Assembly: GCA_032690845.1 (NCBI GenBank)
Contig: CM064430.1
Location: 44,799,882-44,863,881 of the forward strand
Direction: 5' to 3'
From: Eleusine coracana subsp. coracana
Taxonomy: Eukaryota; Streptophyta; Magnoliopsida; Poales; Poaceae
Length of the DNA: 64,000 bases
Below are positions 46,376-57,484 of this stretch, in pieces (position 1 is the first letter of the stretch; every line of letters starts with the position of its first letter). The position numbers and the translations under genes were made by a program. The notes below the pieces were generated by a model. It did no database searches and was not told where the DNA came from. It was given only the letters and a program-made list of their open reading frames with translations.

Positions 46376-47018
46376 CAGTCAAAACAATTGTGAATTAGAA
46401 ATAATAACTTGTACTAGTTCTACATTAAGCCAGTCCTTGGCAATAGGTTATCTCCCCATCTGTTCAAGTCTGTTTTTGAAACCTTGAAACGGTGACGGAA
46501 CTAGGAATTATCAATGTAGAGAAAGTACTTAGATCGACGTAGAGCGAGTGAAAGAGCTTACACCAATTATCAATCAATTTCTCCCCGGTTGCAAAATTGC
46601 ATGGCAGTAATAACTAGTTCTGTTGTGCCGATGAACATGAACTGGCCTTTCAAATGCACTTCCTGCAAATGCCGTGTCTTGCAATGTGTTAGAGAATTTG
46701 GAAACAAATGGAGCAAAAAAGCAATGAATGGTTGACTAGTATTATTGTTGCACTGAATTTTCTGCACCAATTTGGCAGCAACACGCTTGCCATGTCAGCT
46801 TTGTAGTTCTTGAATCTTAACCAGGCCACCAGGGTACTATTGTAGTTTTGATTTGACATGGCCAGCCACTAGCAGACACGCAGACGGCTTTGCCGGCGTA
46901 AGCTGACGCCGGCCACGATGTCCCCCACGCTATCGCCTTGGAATTGTCTCCCGTTGACTTCACCGAGGCCGGTGCCAAACTTCTCTCGTTTCCTCGTCCT
47001 CGGACGGAGGCAGACGCT
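46376..47018. other. intergenic between lipase and first NLR
   Basis: Contains the lipase 3' UTR and the promoter of the first NLR. Composition turns GC-rich from about 46880. A TTG-started frame continues upstream of the NLR ATG but has no ATG. No further gene. Confidence 0.5.
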
Positions 47019-50000
47019 ATGGCCGCCATGATCGCGACGGCGGCTCTGCCGGCTGCAGCCCGGTCGGTTGCGGCGCTCCTCGCGGACGGCGGCGGGGCCC
47101 CCGCGGACGAGCTGCGGCGGCTGGAGCAGAAGCTCTTCGCCGCGCGGGGCCTGGCCGCGGACGCCGAGGTGAAGGAGGGCCGCGACGCCGGCGCCAGAGC
47201 GTGGCTTCGCGACCTCCGGGACGCGCTCTACGAGTTCGGTGACGCCATCGACGACTCCAGACGCGCCACCGTCGAGGCGGACAGGCGGCAGCGGGAGGGC
47301 CGGAGATCGGTGAGCTGCAAAAAAAAATCGAATTTTTAGCAAATTCAGTTGAATTCATAAACTTCGAAATATTTGCACTTTGCATCTCGGTTGGCTCGGT
47401 AATTTTATTTCTTTCAATGCCTTGTAAGTTCGAACAAAACTGTACTCAACCAGGTTATAAGTACTAATGGCTTATAAAACATTGTAATGTGAGTTTCTCC
47501 AATCTTTAACTTCATATAGTACAAACAATGCTTATATGAAAATACTAGACTTTTCACCATGTCTTTTATGGGTTACTAATAGCATACTATTTTCATGATT
47601 TTCATGTGAACAGTTTCGACAATGGTTTACATTACCATACAATATGGACAGAATCCGGTACAAGACTTTGAAAAACAGTATCAACAACCTGAATGAAAAA
47701 ATGGACAGTATTCTCGAGAAAGCTTCTGAAATAGGACTTGTAGCAATCAACGTGGACGGACAGAATATAAGGTCTGAATTTTCTTGGGAGGTGGTCCCTA
47801 ATGATGATAGTTTGGGTGATATTGAAAATGAGAAAAATAAATTGATTGATGTACTGACAGATAGAAAGAGTGCAAACAAAGTTGTGACAGTTGTTGGGAG
47901 TAGCGGAATGGGTAAAACCTTACTGGCATGGAAAATTTATGAGGATCATCGCATCAGGAATGCTTTCGGTACTGTTGTATGGGTGAGCGTAGTCAATGAC
48001 TTTAATGATGTGGGATTACTGTCTGCAATTGTAAGAGCTGCTGGTGGAAATCCCAGAGGAGAAGAAAACAAGGTGCAACTTGAGGCCATGTTAGCCGCCA
48101 TCCTTAAAGGAAGGAGGTTCTTACTGGTAGTTGACAATGTGCGCAGTCATCAAATTTGTGAGAATTCCCTAGAGGCTCATTGGCATATTTGTGGTCATGG
48201 AAGTAGAACTTTGATAACTACACCTGATGAGAATGTTGCAATCAAAGTGAAGGATGCTTACGTCTACCGGATAAAGGAATGGACCTTTCAGGATTGTTGG
48301 TCCTTGCTTTGCCGTAATGCTTGTCTGGATGAAAACCTTTGTGAAAACACTTTAAGGAATATTGGAATTATGATTATTCAGAAGTGTAACAAGCTCCCAA
48401 TGGCTGTAAAAATTGTAGGTGCTGTTCTGAGAACAAAAGAACAAACCCCAAAGGCTTGGAAGAGAGTGTATGAAAGTGAAGGATGGTCTCAACAGGATCT
48501 AAGAGATGATGTACATGGCTTAACTGGGGCCATTTATTCGGGCTACCATGATTTGCCATTGCATCTGAAGCAGTGTTTCATTTATTTATCATTGTTCCCT
48601 GAAGGCTCTGTCATCAGACAACAGTTTGTGAGTCAACTGTGGATTTCGGAAGGTTTGATTGAGGAACGAGAAATTTGCAGTCTTGAAAGTACTGCAGAGG
48701 AGTATTACAAGGAGTTATTATCAAGAAATCTTCTGCAATATGAAATTGGAAATGATGATATAACTAGATGCACAATGCATCATCAAATCAGATACTTTTT
48801 GCAGTTCTTTGCAGAAGATAAAATCTTTGCTGGTGAGCTGAAGCCCAATACTAATGAAAGTTCCATAAACAAGTTACGGCATGTGTGGATTAATAGTAGC
48901 AAACTAATGACCACCATTGAAGACATAGGAGATGTGGCATGTATGAAAACAGTCATTCTCTACAAGAACCCAGTGGGCAATCATGGGTTAGACAGGCTAT
49001 TTAAGGGTCTCAAATATTTGCAGGTGTTGGACCTTAGTGGTACTGAAATTAAGTATATTCCGAGGACACTGGAATCTCTAATTCACCTGAGGATGTTAAA
49101 TCTTTCACTAACCCGGATTAAAGAGCTTCCGGAGTCCATTGTGTGTCTCAGAAATCTCCAGTTCTTGGGTCTCCGCTTTTGCAATTGGCTGCATACTCTT
49201 CCATATGGAATAGGCGAACTAAAAAATTTACGAAATCTTGATCTTCGAGGAACTATCTTGCATCAAGTCCTGCCAACTTTGGTAGACCTTAAACAACTCT
49301 CCACACTGCATGGCTTCATCGTAAACACTACACCTAATCATGAGGATGATCCAACTGGATGGCCTTTGGAAGATTTAAAATCTCTAGATGAATTGAGAAG
49401 CCTCCAGATACTGAAGCTGGAAAGAATCTCATATTGTTCAAGGATTGAAGGAAACATGCTTGAAGCGAAGTCTCACCTTAATGAGCTTGAACTATGTTGT
49501 AGCAATAATGACAGACAGGCTCAACTACAAGAAGAAGATGCGAGGACACTTAAAGACATATTTGATAAGCTTTCTCCTCCGGGTTGCTTGAAATCTCTCA
49601 AAATTGTGAGCTACTATGGAAAAGTTTGTCCTGATTGGTTACCTAATCTCTCAAGCCTCCAACGCCTTGTACTTCTTGATTGTAAATTCTGTGAACAGTT
49701 GCCGAACCTGGGGCAGCTAACTGAACTGAAATTCCTCACCATAATTGGTTGTTCCAAGTTACGTACCATTAAGCAAGAGCGAACAAATTTGATTCTGGCA
49801 TTTCCTAAGCTACAGAAGTTGAACCTTAGAGATATGCCAAACCTTGAATCGTGGATAGGATTTGCATCTGGTGATCTTCCTTCGCTTGTGAAATTTCATC
49901 TGGAAAATTGTCCTAAACTGTGTTACCTGCCATCTGGGCTCAAGTACTCAAAAGTCCTCACAAGCATGCAACTACACCATGTCGATAGCCTGCAAGTCAT

Positions 50001-50676
50001 TGAAAACTTGCCTGTGCTCAAAGAATTGATTCTCCATGCCTGCAATAAACTTGAACGAATCTCAGATCTGCCATTACTTGAAGTTTTGATAGTTAACAGT
50101 TGCTCTCAATTGAAGCATATTAATGAACCCCACTTGCTTAGTCACGTCCGTATTGTAGATAGAGAACTAAGCCAACTTCCGGACTGGTTTGCGACAAGTG
50201 CCTCCATGCTGCAGACGCTCAGTATAGTTGGCACTGCAGAAATGCTTGAACGATTACTTCCTGATAGAGAAGATTGGGAAATCATTCGTCACATCAGCAA
50301 AGTTTATGCAAACTTACCTGATGAATCCCCATTCTTCACTTACACAAAAAGCTCTGCTGATTTCCATGTTGATCAAGGAATTGGAGAACGAGGAAGCTCA
50401 TCTGGAATTACACACGAAACTCTGAGCGTTTCACACGCTAGTACTTTTGGGAGGACCGTTCGAATTGCTGCTCGCAGGGTACCAGCCATCCGGACATCAA
50501 CCGTGAAAAGGGCCATGACACGCTACCTCGTTCCATATCTCATCACGGTTATCATTGTTATGCAACTTGTGTCCTATTTACTGCAGAATAAGACATACAA
50601 AGAGATTTGGCTTCTTCAGACCCTCTTTGTCTTCTTCACAACAATTTTCTTGCTGCTGCTTGTGTTTCTTGACTGA
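47019..50676 (+). CDS. CC-NB-LRR immune receptor with C-terminal membrane segments (NLR1)
   Basis: Two exons, 47019-47309 and 47614-50676, phase-0 GT-AG intron, 1117 residues. Exon 1 is a coiled-coil Rx-type domain (AWLRDLRDALYEFGDAID is the EDVID-like region). Exon 2 has the P-loop GSSGMGKT (about 192-199), kinase 2 as LLVVDNV (267-273, usual DD now DN), RNBS-B as TLITTPDE (usual TTR now TTP), KLPMA for GLPLA (357), CFIYLSLFPEG (418) and MHH for MHD (485-487). LRRs follow (LKYLQVLDLSGTEIKYIP onward). The C terminus has a VYANLPDESPFFTYTKSS motif and two hydrophobic segments (about 1068-1087 and 1095-1116). NLRs detect pathogen effectors. The degenerate ATPase residues suggest a sensor or altered-state protein, which is inference. 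The reading frame is intact, so it is not an obvious pseudogene. Confidence 0.9.
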
Positions 50677-51189
50677 CGGTTTTCTCTTACCTGATTGTGA
50701 TAAGGTGGACACAGACACAGCCACATCCTCTGCAGCATTGCATGTGCACTGTATGCAAAGAGTGAATGATTCTGAAATTGGTATATGGTACTGAGGGGGG
50801 GTGTCAGTGTGTGCAGGGTAAAAGAATATCGAAAGATCATATGTGCACGAAATAAATTCCCTTGATACCCTCAATATTTCGTCACATCATTGTCTGTAAC
50901 ATATGTCTCTATGTATCTCAACATATATGATTAAAGACAGGTAGTGCATGCCTCACGAATTATATCCATCAATCTATGACGTCAAGCCGCAAGCTGAATA
51001 TTGAGGCTCTGTTTGGCACATTTTCGAGAAAAAAGTAAAATTGTGCCAAACACTAGGATTCTGCCTTAGATTATTAGTTAAGTAGATGCGCAGAAGGAAC
51101 TAAAAAATGGGAATAAGCAAAAATTTATTTTATGAGTTGTGACAAATAAAATATAAAGGTATCCCTACAAGAACTTCCAGCCACCACAA
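50677..51189. other. 3' flank of NLR1, no gene recognised
   Basis: 3' UTR and AT-rich spacer. No repeat was clearly delimited until the LINE at 51190. Confidence 0.5.
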
Positions 51190-51867
51190 TCTTACATCTT
51201 ACATTTGGATATGGGACTCAAGATGCTGCAACAAGCTAAGAGTGTTCTCCTGGTTTCTCCTTAATGACAGACTCAACACAAGAAACATACTAAAAAGGAA
51301 GAAGCAAAAAATAGAAGGAAACAATTACAACCGTATCAACTGTAACACCAGAAGGGAAGAAACAACAATGCATCTGTTTTTCATATGCCCATTTGCTAAG
51401 AGATGCTGGCTGTATTTGGGCATCCACTGACAGAGAGGACAGCCTTTCTTCACCATGATGGAAACAGCGAAGCAAGACTTTGGTAGGCCTTTCTTCATGG
51501 AATGCTTCATCATAGCCGTCTGGCGTATTTGGAAGCAAAGGAACGGAGCCATCTTTGATGCCTCGGTACCCTCCTTCAATTTCTGGAGAAAAAGCTTTAA
51601 AGAGGAATATCTCCTGCAAAGTTTCAGAATGAAAGAATCCCTTAGAACCCCTTTTTTAGATTGGCTGCCTCCTTCACCTAGCTTGAGCTTGAGCCTCGGC
51701 TCAACCTTTGTAGATAGTCAGATAGTTTATTTTGGCTTTGTATAGTATTTTTTTTCTTTAGGTAAGTGTTTGTATAGGTAAAACTTCTCTTTATACAGGT
51801 TGTTACTTGATTTTAATATATTGCACAGCGGGGACCTCCCTCGCTGTTTTCCTGCAAAAAAAAAAAA
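51190..51867 (+). mobile_element. 5'-truncated LINE 3' end
   Basis: Plus-strand remnant of ORF2 (WIWDSRCCNKLRVFSWFLLN, NCNTRREETTMHLFFICPFA, AVWRIWKQRNGAIFDAS). This is the zf-RVT region, then a 3' UTR ending in cacagcggggacctccctcg and a poly(A) at 51856-51867. Same family as the minus-strand LINE at 53957-58430, in opposite orientation. Confidence 0.85.
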
Positions 51868-52195
51868 GGTGTTACTACCGTATTAGCTATGAAAAGTATT
51901 TCTAAGGGCATGATTTCAAACAAAAGCACTACGGTTGCATCTTGACTCTTGAGAGGGCTTGATTTAATGGTAATCACATTATAAATTTTCTGAGGTTGCG
52001 TCTTATACTATTTATGGTAGGTTATTTCCATACCTCTCCAAGTGAAGCTAAGTCCGGTCTATTGACTATTTCGTCCTACACTTTTCCGGGGGTGACACAT
52101 CAACTTTGAGCTCTTATTCTACGAAATGAAATTACATTTCTTAATCTTCAGTTTCATATGTTTGTCAATATATTAAACTGTTGCTAGATGCCATT
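51868..52195. other. spacer, no gene recognised
   Basis: AT-rich unique-looking sequence between the LINE poly(A) and the first MITE of this stretch. Confidence 0.45.
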
Positions 52196-52530
52196 AGACC
52201 AGTCTTAATGCATAGTTTCCAAATATGCCACATTAGATTTAGAATTTTTGTTTGATAGATGAAGTACTCACTCTCAATACATAGTTTTATTTCATTATTT
52301 TCTAGACAAGTCATAGCATCAAATTTGTTACATTGAGATTAGTCAAAATATGTTAGGATGTAACTTTATGCTCTCAATGGTAGTTTCAATTGAGTTTCAT
52401 ACCTATGAAATTATGCTAAATGAGTTTCATCCTAATTAAAGTTATTTTCTCTTTTTTATCTTAATTATTTTGTCACATCATCTATTTTCTCATTTAATGC
52501 AAATGAAACTAGCATTGAGATTGGCTTTAG
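52196..52530. repeat. MITE of the TTTCAT-rich family
   Basis: Left end gaccagtcttaatgcatagtttcc; the right end read on the other strand is aagccaatctcaatgctagtttcat. Interior words (tcatagcatcaaatttgttacattgagatt, tcaatggtagtttcaat) recur almost unchanged at 53160-53260. Confidence 0.65.
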
Positions 52531-53063
52531 TGTTTGGTTAGAATGAAAGAAAAAAGATCCTCGGTCCAGTTTCAATCGGCTTTCATTGTATTGGAAAGGG
52601 TATCCACAACCTTATAGAGATGAAAGACATTTTCTCTTTTTCATAATAATTTTTTGATATGATATCTAATTAATTACAAATAAAAGAACCGTTAAGACTC
52701 GCCTGAGATTTGTTCCAATTAAAGTTTCATTTTCATTCAACAGTGTGACATGTCACCATTTTTTATGATATGACAATTAATAAGGAGAGAGAGGATAGAG
52801 ATTTCATCTAGAAACTATGTCCAAGATATTTCTCTCTTTCAAGGCAGAGCTATGTTGTACATGCTAGGTGTAGCTGCACCTAGGTGAATGAAAATGCAGG
52901 CCTATGAGATCAAAATTTCACCATATAGGCATAGGAATACCTCCCTCACACCCTCCCCAACCCTAAAACATTTTTTTCTAGTTCTGTCCATGCTTGCATA
53001 TGTTGCATAGGAAACAACAAAATAAAAATTATGCATTGTATGATCTCTTTTATCCATCTTTAT
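52531..53063. repeat. degenerate TTTCAT-family remnant and spacer
   Basis: 52570-52830 carries similar gagtttcat/agtttcatct words and 'tgacatgtcacc..atatgac' blocks like those at 22700-22760, suggesting a further partial copy. The remaining bases show nothing definite. Confidence 0.4.
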
Positions 53064-53455
53064 TGACCAGTCTTAATGTATAGTTTTATCTTTTCAAGTG
53101 TGTTACATCAAATTTAAATTTTTAGTTTCATGTATGAAATAGTCATTCTTAATGTATAGTATCATCTCACGATTTTATAGACAAGTCATAGCATTAATTT
53201 GTTACACTGAGATTGGCTAAAACAATCAAGATGAAATTTTATATCTCAATGGTGGTTTCAATTGTGTTTAATACATATAAAATAGTGCCAAATGAGTTTC
53301 ATCATAACAAAACTTATTTTCTCTTTTTTATCTTAATTACTATGTCATGTGATCTATTTTGTTGATATGGCAACTCATTTAATATAAATGAAACTAGTAT
53401 CTTATCACTTATATGATATTTTGAAAACAACAAAATAAAACCTCCCAGAACTAGC
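53064..53455. repeat. MITE of the TTTCAT-rich family, second local copy
   Basis: Starts gaccagtcttaatgtatag and ends aataaaacctcccagaactagcc, the latter matching the inverted right end of 22342-23012. Shares most of its interior with 52196-52530. Confidence 0.65.
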
Positions 53456-53956
53456 CAAATGATTAAAGCCACTCATTTTGAGATTCGTGCATGAGCAAGT
53501 TTAATAAAGTAGGCGGCTGCGGGCACAAGCGTTGTGCCATGTCATCATAAGCATTGTATTTGTATAGTGGGTTGGTGCTTAAATGAGCTACTGATTTTAA
53601 TATTTAACTATTTTATGTGTACATGTGTCCCTATGCAATGGCTGTTATTGGTACAAAGCATAACTTTTCTCGGGAGGAATCCATCAGCCCACTTCACGCT
53701 GGCGTTTCACCAAGCGCCAGCTTATTTCTCTCTCTCCTTTTCTTACTCTTCCAGCTAGGATTTTTATGATATGGACAACTCTTTAACCTGCTGAATAGGA
53801 ATTATTATACTTGATCTTATTCTAAACACTGCTCTGCGCCTTTGGCCTTCACCATGCAGCAGTGTCCTCCGACTCTACCTCGGACTACGTCATCCATTAC
53901 TACCTCAATTATTATGGTTGTTGTCTCCTTCGTGAAATGGTAAGAGTGGAACTTAG
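53456..53956. other. spacer, no gene recognised
   Basis: Short open frames only. No family or structural RNA recognised. Confidence 0.45.
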
Positions 53957-54260
53957 TTTTTTTTTAACCGGAAAACAGCGAGGGAGACCCCGCTACAGAA
54001 AATAAATTAACCAAAGATGAAAACTGTACAAGGAGCCAAAGGCCCAGAGCCAAAAGAAAAGAGAAAACTATACAAAACCTGTATACTATACAAGCGAACT
54101 GACAAGAGGATTAAGGTAGGGATTCAACCCACTCCAAAAAGGGTGTTTTTAGTTATTCTTTTATTTTATAGCTTTGCAGCAGACATTCATCCTTAAAATT
54201 TTTCCTCCAGAAATTGAAAGACGGTGGCGCAGCATCAAAGATGACACCATTTCTTTGCTT

Positions 54261-54791
54261 CTAGATGTACCAAGTAGCAATGATGAAGCATTTCATGAAG
54301 AAAGGCCTGGCGAAAGCTTGTTTTGCAGTTTCTATCATCATGAAGAAGGGTTGTGATCTCTGCCAATGAATGTTCAAGTAATTCCAGCAGTTTTTAGCAA
54401 AAGGGCAAGAGAAAAAGAGATGCATTGTCGTTTCTTCCCTTCTGTTATTGCAGTTAACACAGTCATAGTTATTGCCCTCCAACTTGTGCTTCTTTCTCTT
54501 GAGGATGTTCCTAGTATTTACCCTGTCACTTAGTAATAGCCATGAGAAAACTCTTAGCTTGTTGTAGCATCTAGAGTCCCATATCCATAAATAGGGCCAG
54601 GGGTGGTTGCAGATTCTTGTATGGGTAGTTGTACATTTTGCTTGATGAATACTTTGGTGTACCCCATATGTAATGCCATTGGTCATTTGATTGCTCTTGC
54701 TATTGGGTTTGCTGTATGATGGTTCTAAGTTGTTATAGCTCTTCTTCTGCTTGTTCAGAAAGTGGCTGATGGAAAAGTCCTCTAATATCAT
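54261..54791 (-). pseudogene. LINE zf-RVT segment
   Basis: RCYNKLRVFSWLLLSDRVNT, NCNNRREETTMHLFFSCPFA: the Cys/His zinc-binding domain at the end of plant LINE ORF2. It overlaps the end of the RT frame in a different frame, so a frameshift lies near 54750. Confidence 0.82.
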
Positions 54792-56200
54792 CAGTTGTGA
54801 GGAATTTGTTTACTGAGATGTTCTGGTCAATAGCAAAAGAAAATAGTCTAGGAAGTTTATTCTGAAGAAAGTGGTCATTCCAAACATCAAGCCAGAATAG
54901 AACTGTTGAGCCATTTCCAATTGTGCAGGAAGCAATTTCCCTAAACTTGTCACAAAGATGCAGAAGGTCCTTCCACCAAAAGGAGCCTCGATCAGAGGAT
55001 GCATGAGGAATCTCTCCCTGGGAGTAATGTGTGTGCCAAATCATTTGAACCCATAAGATTTCCCTTTTATTATAGAATTTATCCAAGTGTTTAAGAAGAA
55101 GGGCATCATTCTCAGACCTTAGCTCTATTACCCTTAGTCCACCTTTATTTTTAGGTTTGGTTACTTTGGTCCAGGCTACAAAGGGTTTACTTTTAGCATT
55201 ACAATCAGAGCTCCTCCACATTGTGTGTCTTCTTCCTCTATCCAAGAAATCCAGTACTCCAAAAGGGATTTTGATGCTGCACATCGTGTATGTTGCCAAG
55301 GAGGTGATCACTGAGTTTACTAGCTGGAGTTTTGCTGCCTGAGATAACAATGAGGTTATAGATATGAGTCTTCTCTCAGACCTGTCCATGAGGGGCATGA
55401 AGTCCTCAATTTTGGGCTTTGTTGTACCCATTGGAATACCCAGGTAAGTGAAAGGGAAACTTGCCAGTTGGCAGCCAAAGGTTCCAGCCATAATTTGAGC
55501 TTCATCTTCTGTGAAATTTATTGGAACTATGCTTGACTTGTTATAATTGACTTTAAGGCCATTAGAACTTGTGAAGGATTGGAGAAGTCCTTTCAGGCAA
55601 AAGAGTTCCCTTTGTGAGGCTCTCATCACCAGGATTATATCATCGGCATATTGAATGATTGGGAACTTGCCACTAGGGTCAGCTTCAATTGGGAGTGTGA
55701 TGAGCCCATTATGTGCACTGTTAATGATGTACTGGAGCAATTCTGCAGCCAAAACAAAGAGAATGGGGGACAAGGGATCACCCTGCCTAACTCCTCTCCT
55801 GCATTCAAAGAATTTGCCTGGAACTCCATTGAGTAGAACTGAAGATGTGCAAGTTTCTAGAATCCTTTCCGCCCAAGAGGTCCACTGATCAGTAAACCCA
55901 AGACACTTTAGCATTTGAATGATGGTGTTGTGCTCAATTATGTCATTTCAAAGTCCAGTTTAGTACTACCAGTTTCCTCTTTGATTGTTGGCACTGGTGT
56001 ATGTACTCAAAAGCCCAAGCTAGGCAGTCTTGAATTATTCTTATTTTTATGAACCCATACTGATTTTGGTGAATAATTGAAATGATCTGCGCTTGTAATC
56101 TGTCTGCCATGAGTTTGGTGATGAGCTTCAAAACTGAGTTGAGTAAAGAAATTGGCCTAAAATCATTTGGGGTAGTTAGTCTGTTTGTCTTGGGCACCAA
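54733..56200 (-). pseudogene. LINE reverse transcriptase
   Basis: Two frames. 56200-55943 holds DFRPISLLNSVLKLITKLMA and NQYGFIKIRIIQDCLAWAFE; 55914-54733 holds GVRQGDPLSPILFVLAAELL, YADDIILVM, FTYLGIPMG and SFWWKDLLHLC. A break near 55930 removes the expected KAFD block from frame. The catalytic YADD is intact, but the ORF cannot be read through. Confidence 0.86.
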
Positions 56201-56447
56201 AGTGATGAAAGAGCTATTGATTGACTACAGGCTTACTCTCCCTGCAAAGAAGTCATCACAAAGTTGGTATATGTCATCCTTAATAATATGCCAACATTTT
56301 TTAAAAAGAGACCAATGAAACTATCTGGGCCTGGAGCCTTATCTATTGGCATGTGTTTCACAGCTCTGTCAATCTCTTCCTTGGTGAAGGGAAGGGAGAG
56401 GTGACCCAGGTTCTCATTTTGGGTGATTAAATTTTCTAGATCCTAAG

Positions 56448-56992
56448 TGTTGCGGGAATGTCCACCCCTTAGTCTTCCCAAGCCCAGAAGACAGTCCAGC
56501 AACAAGAAGCAAGGTCTAGTTGGACTGGCGGCCCAGAAGGCCTTCGGCCCAGCAGGTGTTCGAAGGCCGGTACGACCGAAGGGCGTACGGCGTGGCGGGG
56601 CCCCGGGCGCAGGCGCTAGAGAATGACAGCTGGGGGCATGTACCAGATGAAGATTGAAGTACTAGAATACCCTTAGGTCAAGTAGAGATGTGTAATGTAG
56701 GGTCCGGGGCAAATCTGTAAACATGCCCGGAGGGTAGGTAAGCATAGATCTATAAATGCTCAGCTGCACCTCTGAGCGGGAGAGGACGTGCCCCTGCCAC
56801 CAGAACCTTCCTGTACTATTCTGACCAGGTAATACAAAGTTCATTAGCCGAAGGGCGCCAGTATGAGCCCTTCGGCATAAGTGTCGTTGCTTGGTCTTGT
56901 TCACTCCTGTCATAGCTTGTCCGAGGGGCCTTCGGTCAGTCCAGCCCTCGGCTAGCCCACTACTTGTTTGTTCTGGACTCGTAACCATAACA
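56448..56992 (+). repeat. 5' LTR of the mini element
   Basis: TATA-like TATAAATG at 56751-56758. Rich in CTTCGG/CCGAAGG words. Ends CGTAACCATAACA. Confidence 0.85.
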
Positions 56993-57484
56993 GCTGGCGT
57001 CGTCCGTGGGGATCGAACCCACGACCACGTCACGCGATGATTGCTCGCGTCCGATCGTGCACTCGCCGATCCGATGGCCGACGCGTGGTGCAGGGGCTGA
57101 ATTTATGACAGTGCGCTCGCTCGGGAACTACGCTGAATAACCGCGTTGGGCGCATTTATAAGCAGGACGACGCGTGGACTGCATTTATAACAACAAGTTT
57201 GTTGCATCTTCAGGAATGTTACACGGTCCGGCGGCTAAGGGCTGGGAGCCCGAAGGCAGTTCGGGTTAGAGATAAAATAACATGTTGCCTCCGGTAGCAT
57301 GCTTCGCTTTTGACAACTCACTAACTTCTTCGAATACGATTGCGTGTGCCAAGTGCAGGTAACCGAAGGAAAGGATGGCCTCCGGGCAAGCCCGAAAGGG
57401 GGGGGGGGGGAGACTAGAGGTGGTCATTTTGCATGATCACGGTTTCGGTCCTGCCAAAGGCGGATCTCACCCATGAGGAGTTAC

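Noticed and set aside
46938..47018. N-terminal extension of NLR1 from a TTG codon
   Set aside because: No ATG upstream in this frame. The ATG at 47019 gives a CC exon of the same length as in NLR2.
47019..50676. NLR1 as a pseudogene
   Set aside because: Despite altered motifs, both exons are open, the splice sites are good and the long frame of over 1000 codons is uninterrupted, so loss of function cannot be assumed.
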